Source: Brevundimonas sp. (GTDB taxonomy: Bacteria > Pseudomonadota > Alphaproteobacteria > Caulobacterales > Caulobacteraceae). From it: a stretch of 8,015 nt of DNA. Below are positions 1 through 6,049 of the stretch, piece after piece. The stretch covers positions 1 through 8,015 of the forward strand of contig JADGMZ010000018.1 in the NCBI GenBank assembly GCA_015234495.1, in the 5' to 3' direction. The notes beneath the pieces were generated by a model, which was given only the letters and a program-made list of their open reading frames with translations, did not search any database and was not told where the DNA came from. Position numbers and translations under genes: made by a program. Positions within the stretch are counted from its first letter, which is position 1. Every line of letters begins with the position of its first letter.

Positions 1-38
1 GACCCTGACGCCCGCCAACGCCTGGCTGCGTCAGGGTC
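1..38. repeat. perfect 11-bp inverted repeat with nested stem
   Basis: GACCCTGACGC at 1-11 is the exact reverse complement of GCGTCAGGGTC at 28-38. Inside, GCCA (14-17) pairs with TGGC (23-26) around a 5-nt loop, so either strand can form a strong hairpin. The repeat begins at the first base of the window and may extend further left. It lies in the open frame of the minus-strand secreted protein, so it is either coding or near that gene's 3' end. No T-tract is visible on either side, so I do not call it a terminator. Flipping the 38-bp unit would keep the frame open (see findings). Confidence 0.6.
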
Positions 39-304
39 CGTCGGGCCGGCCCGGGCGCGGGGGTCAGGCCGTGCGAGACCGGCTGGGCCGTGGTGAAGCC
101 GCCGTGCGGGATGACGGGATTGGGCCGCCGGACATCGGCGCGCTGGGCGGCGGGCGGAGAGGCCGGGGCGGCTTCGGGCGTCGGCGCGGCGGCGCGGCCC
201 GGCCACGACAGATGGCGCGGGCTCGACTGGGCCGAGACGGCGTCGGCCAGCAGCAGACCGCTGGCGGCGGCGAGAACAGCGGCGAGGGTCGAGGCGCGGC
301 GCAA
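1..304 (-). CDS. secreted Pro/Ala-rich protein of unknown function, 3' end outside the window
   Basis: An open minus-strand frame runs from a TTG start at 304 to the left edge; 101 residues are visible and no stop is reached. The start is chosen because GGAG (315-312) lies 7 nt upstream. It also gives a textbook signal peptide: Arg at 2-3, a hydrophobic stretch at about 7-20, and a V-S-A cleavage site at 23-25 before Gln26. No ATG or GTG exists upstream in the open frame. The mature part is rich in Pro, Ala and Arg and contains short recognisable-looking stretches (RHLSWPGR, then RRPNPVIPHGG at about residues 57-67), followed by a Pro/Ala/Gly/Arg-rich stretch towards the edge. I do not recognise a domain. 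It is probably exported to the periplasm. It follows the permease stop after a 78-bp gap, so it may have its own promoter. The last visible codons overlap an inverted repeat (1-38). Confidence 0.7.
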   Translation of the reverse strand, partial: MRRASTLAAVLAAASGLLLADAVSAQSSPRHLSWPGRAAAPTPEAAPASPPAAQRADVRRPNPVIPHGGFTTAQPVSHGLTPAPGPARRTLTQPGVGGRQG

Positions 305-311
305 GGGCAGG

Positions 312-315
312 CTCC
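312..315 (-). promoter_or_regulatory. ribosome binding site deciding the TTG start at 304
   Basis: GGAG on the minus strand, 7 nt upstream of the TTG codon at 304-302. It is the reason for accepting a TTG start, since the open frame upstream has no ATG or GTG. Confidence 0.5.
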
Positions 316-354
316 GGGCGCGGGAACTGGAACGGTAAGGTAGAGGTGCGGGAC

Positions 355-369
355 TTAACCCGTCGCTAA
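355..369. promoter_or_regulatory. candidate CtrA-type box TTAA-N7-CTAA
   Basis: TTAA (355-358) and CTAA (366-369) are separated by exactly 7 bases, one mismatch from the TTAA-N7-TTAA consensus bound by the cell-cycle regulator CtrA in Caulobacter and relatives. It lies 51-65 bp upstream of the TTG start of the secreted-protein gene, a sensible promoter position. Such AT tetramers are scarce in this GC-rich DNA. Binding is inference, and no clear -35/-10 pair was identified next to it. Confidence 0.35.
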
Positions 370-382
370 CAGGCGGCGGCCG

Positions 383-1135
383 TCAGCTCAGCCTGAGGCG
401 AACAGCCCGCTCCACGGCGCCGACGGCGGCGTGCAGCGCCAGCCCCATGACCATCAGACACAGCAGGGCGGCGAGCATCTCGGCCGTGCGTAGCCGGTTG
501 CCCGCCTCCAGCAGACGCCACGCCAGACCCTGGGTGGCGCCCGAGCCGGAGACGAATTCGGCCACCACGGCGCCGATCACCGACAGGCCGGCCGCGACCC
601 GCAGGCCCTCGAGAACGAAGGGCAGGGCTGACGGCAGGCGCAGCCGCAGGAGGCGCTGCACCGGCGTGGCGCCGTACAGGTCGAACAACCGCTCCAGATC
701 CGGATCGGCGGACTTCAGCCCGGTGAGCACGCCCGAGAACAGGGGGAAGAAGGCCACCGCCGCCGCGAGGGCCACCACCGCGCGATCGGCGTGATCCAGT
801 CCGGCCCAGATGATCACCAGGGGCGCGATGGCCACCACCGGCGTCACCTGCAGGGCGACGGCGAGGGGACGGACGGCCTGTTCGGCCGAACGGTTGAGCG
901 ACACCGCCAGGGCCAGGCCGCCGCCGAGCACGAAGGCGACCAACAGCGCCTGCAAGGCCATCCAGAAGGTGGCGGCCGTGGACGCCAGCAACAGGGGCGC
1001 GCGCTCCGCCAGGGCGAGAGCGACCGCGCTTGGGGGAGGCAGCAGATAGGCCGGAACGGCGAAGGCGCGGCAGGCGATCTCCCAGCCGGCCAGCAGGAGG
1101 GCGATGAGCAGCAGGGACGGCAGGAAGCGGGTCAT
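383..1135 (-). CDS. ABC importer permease (SsuC/TauC/ThiX type)
   Basis: A 250-residue inner-membrane permease of the binding-protein-dependent family. About six hydrophobic segments are visible (roughly residues 5-24, 58-80, 86-112, 119-140, 176-197 and 218-243). The cytoplasmic EAA loop, which docks onto the ATPase, lies at about 146-172 with the core DLYGATPVQ and a downstream RLPSALP. Length and layout fit permeases of the nitrate/sulfonate/taurine/pyrimidine group. The ATG at 1135 overlaps the ATPase stop as ATGA, indicating translational coupling. It is the last gene of the importer operon. The substrate cannot be told from the permease; two copies probably form the transport channel. 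Family assignment is secure, substrate unknown. Confidence 0.9.
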   Translation of the reverse strand: MTRFLPSLLLIALLLAGWEIACRAFAVPAYLLPPPSAVALALAERAPLLLASTAATFWMALQALLVAFVLGGGLALAVSLNRSAEQAVRPLAVALQVTPVVAIAPLVIIWAGLDHADRAVVALAAAVAFFPLFSGVLTGLKSADPDLERLFDLYGATPVQRLLRLRLPSALPFVLEGLRVAAGLSVIGAVVAEFVSGSGATQGLAWRLLEAGNRLRTAEMLAALLCLMVMGLALHAAVGAVERAVRLRLS

Positions 1136-1908
1136 CGGTCCGCCTTATGCGGGACGGCCGGCATGCTGGCGGCAAGGTCGCCCGCCAGGCCTTCCACGGC
1201 CGAGCGGCAGGCCGGGTCGCTGCGCCAGCCCTTCGCCCGCGGCAGGGCGCCGGGCAGGGTCCGTTCGACCGCCACCCGCCCGCTGGCCGCGTCGAGCACC
1301 ACGGCCCGATGGGCGAGATAGACCGCCTCCTCGACGTCATGGGTGACGAAGACCATGGCGGGGCGCGGCGACTGATCGGCCCAGAGCCGGTGCAGATCCT
1401 CGATCAGGCGGCGGCGGGTGACGCTGTCGAGGGCGGCGAAGGGCTCGTCGAGCAGCAGAAGCTCGGGCCGGGTGACGAGGGCCCGGGCCAGGGAGGCGCG
1501 CATGGCCATGCCGCCGGATAGCTGGCGGGGACGAGCCGTCAGCCGGTCGCCTAGACCGACGGCCTCAAGCGCCGCGGCCGCCCGGCGTCGCGCCTCTTCG
1601 CGGTTGATCCCCGCCAGCTCGAGCGGGAGGGCCGCATTGGCCTGGATGTCGGCCCAGGGCGTCAGGGTGGGGTTCTGGAAGACGAAGCCGATGCGGCCGC
1701 GCCCGGGCCGGATGGCGACCGATCCTTCGGACGGCGTCTCAAGGCCGGCGAGGAGCCGCAGCAGGGTGGACTTGCCGGCGCCGGAGGCGCCGACCAGGGC
1801 CAGGATCTCTCCGGGCTGAAGGGTCAGATCGACCGGGCCGAGCGGCGCGCGGCCGGGATAGCGGACAACGGCGCCGCGCAGGGACGCCGCCGGCCCGGCC
1901 TCAGCCAC
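1132..1908 (-). CDS. ABC importer ATPase (SsuB/TauB/ThiZ type)
   Basis: A 258-residue nucleotide-binding subunit with all expected motifs: Walker A GASGAGKST at 40-48, Q-loop glutamine Q79 (FVFQN), signature LSGGM at 131-135, Walker B LLLLDEP at 151-157, D-loop ALD at 160-162 and switch histidine H191 (VTHD). It would energise uptake through the adjacent permease. The frame is open further upstream to an ATG at 1989, but that start would overlap the binding-protein gene by 89 bp and add a basic low-complexity leader. The GTG at 1908 overlaps the upstream stop by 8 bp (GTGGCTGA) and gives a normal N-terminus, so I use it; no strong Shine-Dalgarno is visible, which fits coupling. The signature carries Met rather than the common Gln after LSGG, a conservative variant. 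Confidence 0.9.
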   Translation of the reverse strand: MAEAGPAASLRGAVVRYPGRAPLGPVDLTLQPGEILALVGASGAGKSTLLRLLAGLETPSEGSVAIRPGRGRIGFVFQNPTLTPWADIQANAALPLELAGINREEARRRAAAALEAVGLGDRLTARPRQLSGGMAMRASLARALVTRPELLLLDEPFAALDSVTRRRLIEDLHRLWADQSPRPAMVFVTHDVEEAVYLAHRAVVLDAASGRVAVERTLPGALPRAKGWRSDPACRSAVEGLAGDLAASMPAVPHKADR

Positions 1909-2941
1909 GGCCTGGCAGGTACTGGGTCGTGAAGGCCTGGCGCCAGTCGAGGTTCGACGGGTAGACGCCCGCCGCCGAGGTGACTTCAAAGAAGGCCTGC
2001 CAGCGTTCCTCGGTCATGGCGCCGAGACCGTAGAGGGCGGCGTCGCCGCCGTCGACGATGCCATACTCCTTCAGCTTGGCGCGGGCCTGGTCGAGGACGT
2101 CCTGGGTCATGTCCGGATTGTCGCGGCGGATCAGCGCGTCGGCGGCCTTGCCGTCGCCCTGGATGTAGTCCCGCCAGCCTTCGGCCGAGGCGGCGATGAA
2201 GCTGCGCAGGGCGCGAGCGTTGTCACGGGCGAAGGCGTTCGGGGCCAGCACCATGGTTGCGTAGGAGGGGTAGCCCTCGTCGGCGAGGAGGAAGACCTCG
2301 GGAGTGAAGCCGCCCTGCTGCTCGACCGTATAGGGCTCGCTGGTCAGATAGCCCTGCTGAACCGCCTGTTCGTTGGCGAGGAAGGGGGCGAGGTTGTAGT
2401 TGTAGGTCCGCACCTGGTCGTCGGTGAACCCGTATTTGGACTTGAGCCAGACCCAGAAGGCGTCGCGCGCCGCCGTCGACAGCAGGAATGGGCGCCCGGC
2501 GAGGTCGGCGATGCCCTCCAGCGACGGATCCGGGTGAGCCATCAGCACCTGGGGGTCTTTCTGGAAGAACGCGGCGACCGCCTTCACCGGCGCGCCCTCC
2601 TCGACCAGGTTCATCGGGATGAAACTGTTGGAGCCCATGCCCAGCTCGACGGCGCCCGAGGCCAGCAGCTGGGGGACGTTCACCGAAGGGCCGCCCTGGA
2701 TGATCTCGACGTTGAGGCCGCGCTTCTCGTAGGCCCCGGAGGCCAGGGCCTGGTAGAAGCCGCCGTGCTCGGCCTGGGCGCGCCAGTCGGTGGCGAAGCG
2801 CAGGCGCACGCGTCCGTCGTCGTCGACGGGGGCCTCGGACCTTCCGCAGCCGGTCAGCGCCGTGTTCGCCGCCAATGCGCCCGCCCCGGCGAGCAAGGCG
2901 CGGCGGTGAGGCCAAGAAGGGCGATTCCCGCGCTGGTTCAT
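1901..2941 (-). CDS. ABC importer substrate-binding lipoprotein, NMT1/THI5-like
   Basis: A 346-residue periplasmic binding protein. The N-terminus has a twin arginine (R13-R14), a hydrophobic core and a lipobox LTGC ending at C32, so it is probably exported and lipid-anchored, perhaps through Tat. The mature part begins with a beta strand leading into FATDW (D52-W53) and EHGGFYQAL (58-66), followed by the AYEKRGLNVEI motif, the characteristic opening of the NMT1/THI5-like family (ThiY, SsuA and relatives). An in-frame TAA four codons upstream fixes ATG 2941 as the earliest start; the Shine-Dalgarno is weak (AAGG). It is the first gene of the operon, overlapping the ATPase gene by 8 bp. Candidate ligands include a pyrimidine/thiamine precursor, an aromatic compound or a sulfonate. 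I found no TPP-riboswitch-like sequence upstream, so I do not give a thi symbol. Confidence 0.88.
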   Translation of the reverse strand: MNQRGNRPSWPHRRALLAGAGALAANTALTGCGRSEAPVDDDGRVRLRFATDWRAQAEHGGFYQALASGAYEKRGLNVEIIQGGPSVNVPQLLASGAVELGMGSNSFIPMNLVEEGAPVKAVAAFFQKDPQVLMAHPDPSLEGIADLAGRPFLLSTAARDAFWVWLKSKYGFTDDQVRTYNYNLAPFLANEQAVQQGYLTSEPYTVEQQGGFTPEVFLLADEGYPSYATMVLAPNAFARDNARALRSFIAASAEGWRDYIQGDGKAADALIRRDNPDMTQDVLDQARAKLKEYGIVDGGDAALYGLGAMTEERWQAFFEVTSAAGVYPSNLDWRQAFTTQYLPGRG

Positions 2942-3011
2942 GGCCTTGGTTTACGGCCGCGACGGGGGGAAGGGAAGGGAGGTCGCCGGCCAATGCGGAG
3001 GCCGGAATTGA

Positions 3012-3106
3012 GCGAGGGGACGAAGATCCCCGGCGAACCGGTTTTCCTCGTCCCCTCGCCAAGTCCGGGTTGGACTTGGCCATTGAGGTTCAGAACCCTG
3101 GCCTCA
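3012..3106. repeat. cluster of three adjacent hairpin-forming dyads, REP-like
   Basis: Three inverted repeats sit back to back. (1) GCGAGGGGACGA (3012-3023) is the perfect complement of TCGTCCCCTCGC (3048-3059), with an inner CCGG-CGAA-CCGG. (2) GCCAAGTCC (3058-3066) pairs with GGACTTGGC (3072-3080) around a 5-nt loop and shares two bases with the first. (3) TGAGG (3084-3088) pairs with CCTCA (3102-3106), with the 11-bp palindrome GGTTCAGAACC (3087-3097) inside. The cluster lies 71-165 bp upstream of the binding-protein start. Such strings of palindromes are typical of dispersed intergenic repeats in alphaproteobacteria; copy number cannot be judged from one window. It could also act as a structured leader or block exonucleases. 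Confidence 0.6.
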
Positions 3107-3545
3107 GCATCAGCGAGGCGAACCCCGGTGATGGTCGGCTGTATCCTGTCGCGCTCCTGGTCTCCGGCGTTCCACGAGGTCGAGCCCCGCGCCGTCCATC
3201 GATCCTGATCCGGTTCCCGCTGGTCTGTTCTGGGGCCGAAGCCTTCGAAAAGTCCTTTGGGCCTTGATCCTGCCCCCCGCTCGTTGAGGTCCGAAGACCC
3301 CCCGGTCGCATCAGGTCAGAGAGCCGGGCCGGTCCGCTTTGAGCCCCGGGTCTCCCCGGATTTCCGCGCCGCCGTGTCCCTCGGCCTGTTGACGTTCCCG
3401 CAGATGCCGCTATGAGGCAAGCGCCCGAATTCGGCCGGCTGTGCGGAACCGCCCCGGCCCCGGTGCATAACCCTGTGCATATCTGTGGGCCGACGGGATT
3501 CGCGGCAGCGGATCAGTGGGTTGTGTTTTCCACAGAAAGCGGACG
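3107..3545. other. non-coding stretch between importer operon and ABC-F gene
   Basis: No open frame here has a family-like sequence or a convincing ribosome site; the short frames are arginine/proline-rich shadows. Apart from the DnaA-box-like cluster near the right end, it contains only small palindromes, e.g. GGTC-CGAA-GACC at 3288-3299. No tRNA, riboswitch or T-tract terminator was recognised. The importer operon promoter should lie in 2942-3300 but no -35/-10 pair stands out. Confidence 0.5.
3462..3534. promoter_or_regulatory. cluster of three DnaA-box-like 9-mers
   Basis: Against the DnaA consensus TTATNCACA there are three 8/9 matches in 73 bp: TTATGCACC (minus strand, 3470-3462), ATATGCACA (minus strand, 3482-3474) and TTTTCCACA (plus strand, 3526-3534). 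The first two lie 12 bp apart in the same orientation. A GANTC site (3497-3501) lies between them and the third. This is the most AT-containing part of the intergenic region. It may be a DnaA-responsive site; dnaA, parAB, hemE and the like are not in the window, so an origin is not supported. Confidence 0.3.
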
Positions 3546-5387
3546 TCAGCCGGACAGGGCTTCCCGTTTCGCCTCCAGCTCCAGCCATTCCTCTTCCGCG
3601 GCGGCCAGAAGCGAGCGGGCACGCTCGGCATTGGCGGTGGCGCGATCGAAGGCCTTGCGGTCGCGGGCGTAGAGGTCCGGATCGGCGAGGGTCGCCTCGT
3701 GGCGGGCGATGTCGGCGGGCAGGGTCTCGAGCAGGCCTTCCAACTCCTTGAGCCGGTGGGCGTCCTTGAAGCTGAGCTTGGCGGGCTTCTTAGGAGACGG
3801 AGGTGCGGCGGACGCGGGAGGCGGATTGTCGGCGGCCCGGCGGGCGGCCTCCTTGTCCTGCGGGCGCGGATTGGCGCCGGGCTGGAGGAAGCCGGGGTTC
3901 TGGCGGATGAAGTCGGTCCAGCCGCCGGGGGTCTCGACGATGTCGCCGCGGCCGTTCATGGCGATGGTCGAGGTGGCGAGACGGTCAACGAAGTCGCGGT
4001 CGTGGCTGACCAGGATCAGGGTGCCGTCGTAGGACTCGAGCAGTTCCTCGAGCTTGTCGAGGGTGTCCATGTCGAGGTCGTTGGTCGGCTCGTCGAGGAC
4101 CAGCATGTTGGCGGGTTTGGCGAGGGCGCGGGCGAGCAGCAGGCGATTGCGCTCACCGCCGGAGAGGGTGGAGATCGGCTGGCGCAGCTGGCCTTCCTGG
4201 AACAGGAAATCCTTGGCGTAGGCGGCGACGTGCTTCGAGACGCCGCGCACCAGGATGGAGTCGCCGCCGCCGGGGGTGAGGGCGTCCCACAGGGTCATGT
4301 CGGACTTCAGGCCCTCGCGGGACTGGTCGAGATAGACCGGCTCGAGGTTGGCGCCGAGTCGGACGGAGCCGGAGTCGGGAGCCAGTTCGCCCAGCATGAT
4401 CTTCACCAGAGTGGTCTTGCCGGCGCCGTTGGGGCCGACGATGGCGAGTCGGTCGCCGCGCATGATGCGGGTGGTGAAGGGCTTGATGACCACGCGTTCG
4501 CCGAAGGCCTTGGTGACGCCCTTCAGCTCGGCGACCAGCTTGCCGGAGGTCGCGCCGGAGTCGATGCCGAGGGTGAGCTCGCGCGGCTGGTCGCGGACGC
4601 GCTCGGCCCGCTGGGCGCGCATGGCTTCGAGGCGGACGGCCCGGCCTTCGTTGCGCGTCCGCCGGGCGGTGATCGAACTGTAGAAGGTGATGGTCTCGCG
4701 CTCGATCGCCTTGCTCAGGCGGCGCAGGGACTCGGCCTCTTCCTCCATCACCCTGGCTGCCCAGTCGTCGAAGGCGGCGAAGCCCTTGTTGAGGGTGCGC
4801 ACGCGCCGACCTTCCAGCCAGTGCACCGACTGGGTGACGCGGTTGAGGAAGGCGCGATCGTGGCTGACCACCAGAACGGCGAACCGGGCGGACAGCAGTT
4901 CCTCCTCCAGCCGCTCGATGGCGAGGATGTCGAGGTGGTTGGTGGGTTCGTCGAGGAGCAGCAGATCGGGCTCTTCGGCGAAGGCCCTGGCCAGGGCGGC
5001 GCGGCGGATCTCGCCGCCGGACAGGTTGACCGCCGGCTTGGCCGGGTCGAGGCCGAAGGTCGTCAGCCAGGCCTCGGCGGTCCACGGCTGGGCGTCGCCC
5101 GAGACGGCGTAGTCGAGCAGGCTGGCGCCGGTGATCTTCGGCTCCTGCGGCACATAGGCGAAACGGGTTCCGGCCTGCACGGAGCGGTCCCCGGCGTCGG
5201 GCTCGACCAGGCCCATGACCAGCTTCATCAGGGTCGATTTGCCGGCCCCGTTGCGGCCGACGAGGGCGGCGCGGGTGCGCGGCTCGACGGCCAGGTCCAC
5301 GCCGTCGAACAGCGGGCGCGGGCCATCCTGCAGGCGAACCTCCTTGAGCGCGACGAGCGGGGGTCTTGCGGAGGACTTGGCGGCCAT
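3546..5387 (-). CDS. uup: ABC-F family ATPase, Uup type
   Basis: A 613-residue soluble protein with two ABC ATPase domains and no membrane segment. Domain 1 has Walker A GRNGAGKST (44-52), signature LSGGE (122-126), Walker B LLLLDEPTNHLD (142-153) and switch H176. A charged helical linker follows at about 210-265 (the P-site tRNA-interacting region in ABC-F proteins). Domain 2 has Walker A GPNGAGKTT (318-326), LSGGE (408-412), MLVLDEPTNDLD (428-439) and H462. A Pro/Ala-rich hinge at about 515-545 leads to a C-terminal coiled coil, as in Uup. ABC-F proteins act on ribosomes, and Uup also affects transposon excision and stalled replication. The frame extends to a GTG at 5426, but ATG 5387 gives the usual Uup-like N-terminus. 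No Shine-Dalgarno precedes it; TATAGC (5402-5397), about 9 nt upstream, would allow a leaderless mRNA. Divergent from the CxxCxxCC gene. Confidence 0.9.
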   Translation of the reverse strand: MAAKSSARPPLVALKEVRLQDGPRPLFDGVDLAVEPRTRAALVGRNGAGKSTLMKLVMGLVEPDAGDRSVQAGTRFAYVPQEPKITGASLLDYAVSGDAQPWTAEAWLTTFGLDPAKPAVNLSGGEIRRAALARAFAEEPDLLLLDEPTNHLDILAIERLEEELLSARFAVLVVSHDRAFLNRVTQSVHWLEGRRVRTLNKGFAAFDDWAARVMEEEAESLRRLSKAIERETITFYSSITARRTRNEGRAVRLEAMRAQRAERVRDQPRELTLGIDSGATSGKLVAELKGVTKAFGERVVIKPFTTRIMRGDRLAIVGPNGAGKTTLVKIMLGELAPDSGSVRLGANLEPVYLDQSREGLKSDMTLWDALTPGGGDSILVRGVSKHVAAYAKDFLFQEGQLRQPISTLSGGERNRLLLARALAKPANMLVLDEPTNDLDMDTLDKLEELLESYDGTLILVSHDRDFVDRLATSTIAMNGRGDIVETPGGWTDFIRQNPGFLQPGANPRPQDKEAARRAADNPPPASAAPPSPKKPAKLSFKDAHRLKELEGLLETLPADIARHEATLADPDLYARDRKAFDRATANAERARSLLAAAEEEWLELEAKREALSG

Positions 5388-5503
5388 GAGGCGGGGGCTA
5401 TAGACCGGGCGGCGACGGTTCGCCACCCGCCGGACGCCCTGATGACCGGGCCGGGGGAAAGTGCGCGGGCGACAGGCGGGCGCGATGCGGGTATGAGGCC
5501 GCG

Positions 5504-5971
5504 ATGGAACGGCCCTTCTGGCAAACCAAGCGCCTCGAACAGATGACCCGGCAGGAGTGGGAGAGCCTGTGCGACGGCTGCGGCCTGTGCTGCCTGGTGC
5601 GGTTCGAAGACGAGGACACCGGCAAGGTCGTGCCCACCCGGGTCCACTGCAAGTTGTTCGATGCCGAGCGGTGCACCTGTCTCGACTACGCCAACCGCCG
5701 GGAGCAGGTGCCCGACTGCATCAAGCTGACGCCCTGGAACATCGAGACGCTGGCCTGGATGCCGAAGTCCTGCGCCTATCGCCGCATCAACGAAGGGCGC
5801 GGTCTGGCGGACTGGCACCCGCTGGTGTCAGGCGATCCGGAAAGCGTTCACGAGGCGGGCGTCTCGGTGCGCGGCCAGACGGTGTCGGAACTGGCCCTGA
5901 AGGAGCCGGAGGAGGCGCTGGACTTCGAGGCGCCCGAGTGGATGGAAGAGCGGGGCGCCGCGACCCGCTGA
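5504..5971 (+). CDS. CxxCxxCC cysteine-cluster protein, YcgN/UPF0260 family
   Basis: A 155-residue soluble protein. The motif C23-x2-C26-x2-C29-C30 (CDGCGLCC), the preceding WExLCDGCG context and later cysteines at 49, 57, 59, 72 and 90 are those of the YcgN/UPF0260 family, a set of small proteins thought to bind a metal or Fe-S cluster; the biochemical role is not established. Length is normal for the family, and the acidic C-terminal tail ([14 protein letters not shown]) is also typical. ATG 5504 is supported by GAGG at 5495-5498 with a 5-nt spacer. The gene is divergent from the ABC-F gene, with 116 bp between starts, and stands 221 bp before the portal gene. It has no obvious functional link to the head genes. 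Family call is firm, function unknown. Confidence 0.9.
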   Translation: MERPFWQTKRLEQMTRQEWESLCDGCGLCCLVRFEDEDTGKVVPTRVHCKLFDAERCTCLDYANRREQVPDCIKLTPWNIETLAWMPKSCAYRRINEGRGLADWHPLVSGDPESVHEAGVSVRGQTVSELALKEPEEALDFEAPEWMEERGAATR

Positions 5972-5992
5972 ACCTTGCTGGCATTTCGCGGA

Positions 5993-6022
5993 ATTATAGT
6001 CCGATAGTGGAGAGAATGTCCG
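5993..6022 (-). promoter_or_regulatory. candidate sigma70-type promoter facing left, antisense to the CxxCxxCC gene
   Basis: A perfect TATAAT lies on the minus strand at 5998-5993. With an 18-bp spacer it is preceded by CGGACA (6022-6017), which matches TTGACA at four of six positions and overlaps one arm of the neighbouring dyad. A transcript would start near 5986 and run antisense into the end of the CxxCxxCC gene. No minus-strand gene is visible there. A six-of-six -10 hexamer is uncommon by chance in such GC-rich DNA, but activity is inference. Confidence 0.35.
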
Positions 6023-6049
6023 GCGATTCCCGTCGGTTGACATTTTCTC
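6010..6049. promoter_or_regulatory. 40-bp dyad with GANTC in its loop, candidate operator or hairpin before the GTA-like head operon
   Basis: GAGAGAATGTC (6010-6020) and GACATTTTCTC (6039-6049) are inverted with one mismatch, which as RNA would be a G-U pair. Inside, CGGCG (6021-6025) pairs with CGTCG (6031-6035), again with one G-U pair, around a 5-nt loop. GATTC (6025-6029), a CcrM-type GANTC site, sits at the dyad centre. The right arm overlaps a perfect TTGACA (6037-6042) and the left arm the -35 position of a left-facing promoter. As DNA this looks like a two-site operator for a dimeric regulator; as RNA it is a stable hairpin, but no U-tract follows on either strand, which argues against an intrinsic terminator. 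Confidence 0.5.

Noticed and set aside
1909..1989. N-terminal extension of the ABC ATPase to an ATG at 1989
   Set aside because: It would overlap the binding-protein gene by 89 bp and add an Arg/Ser-rich leader unlike the family; the GTG at 1908 gives a normal start with an 8-bp overlap.
2223..3083. 286-codon minus-strand frame overlapping the binding-protein gene
   Set aside because: It is Arg/Pro/Gly-rich, out of frame with a clear family member, and its start lies in the hairpin cluster.
2942..3130. Possible TPP or other riboswitch before the importer operon
   Set aside because: No TPP core sequences were found on the minus strand; the dyads there do not match a riboswitch fold I know.
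3288..3299. Small hairpin with GGTC/GACC stem and TTCG loop on the minus strand
   Set aside because: The core is four bp (six with a G-U pair), without a T-tract or neighbouring gene end; likely chance in GC-rich DNA.
3462..3534. Replication origin
   Set aside because: Only three imperfect DnaA-like boxes, no AT-rich unwinding stretch and no replication or partition genes in the window.
5388..5426. N-terminal extension of the ABC-F protein to a GTG at 5426
   Set aside because: The 13 extra residues are basic and unlike Uup N-termini; ATG 5387 fits the family better, though neither has a clear ribosome site.
3516..5546. Long plus-strand open frame of 676 codons
   Set aside because: It is antisense to the ABC-F gene, Gly/Val/Glu-rich without domain motifs, and arises from the GC-rich codon pattern of the opposite strand.
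5228..5818. Minus-strand frames across the CxxCxxCC gene
   Set aside because: They lie opposite a gene with clear conserved cysteines and have no family-like sequence or ribosome site.
6010..6049. The dyad as an intrinsic terminator of the CxxCxxCC gene
   Set aside because: The stem is strong but no run of T follows on either strand; an operator or leader role fits better.
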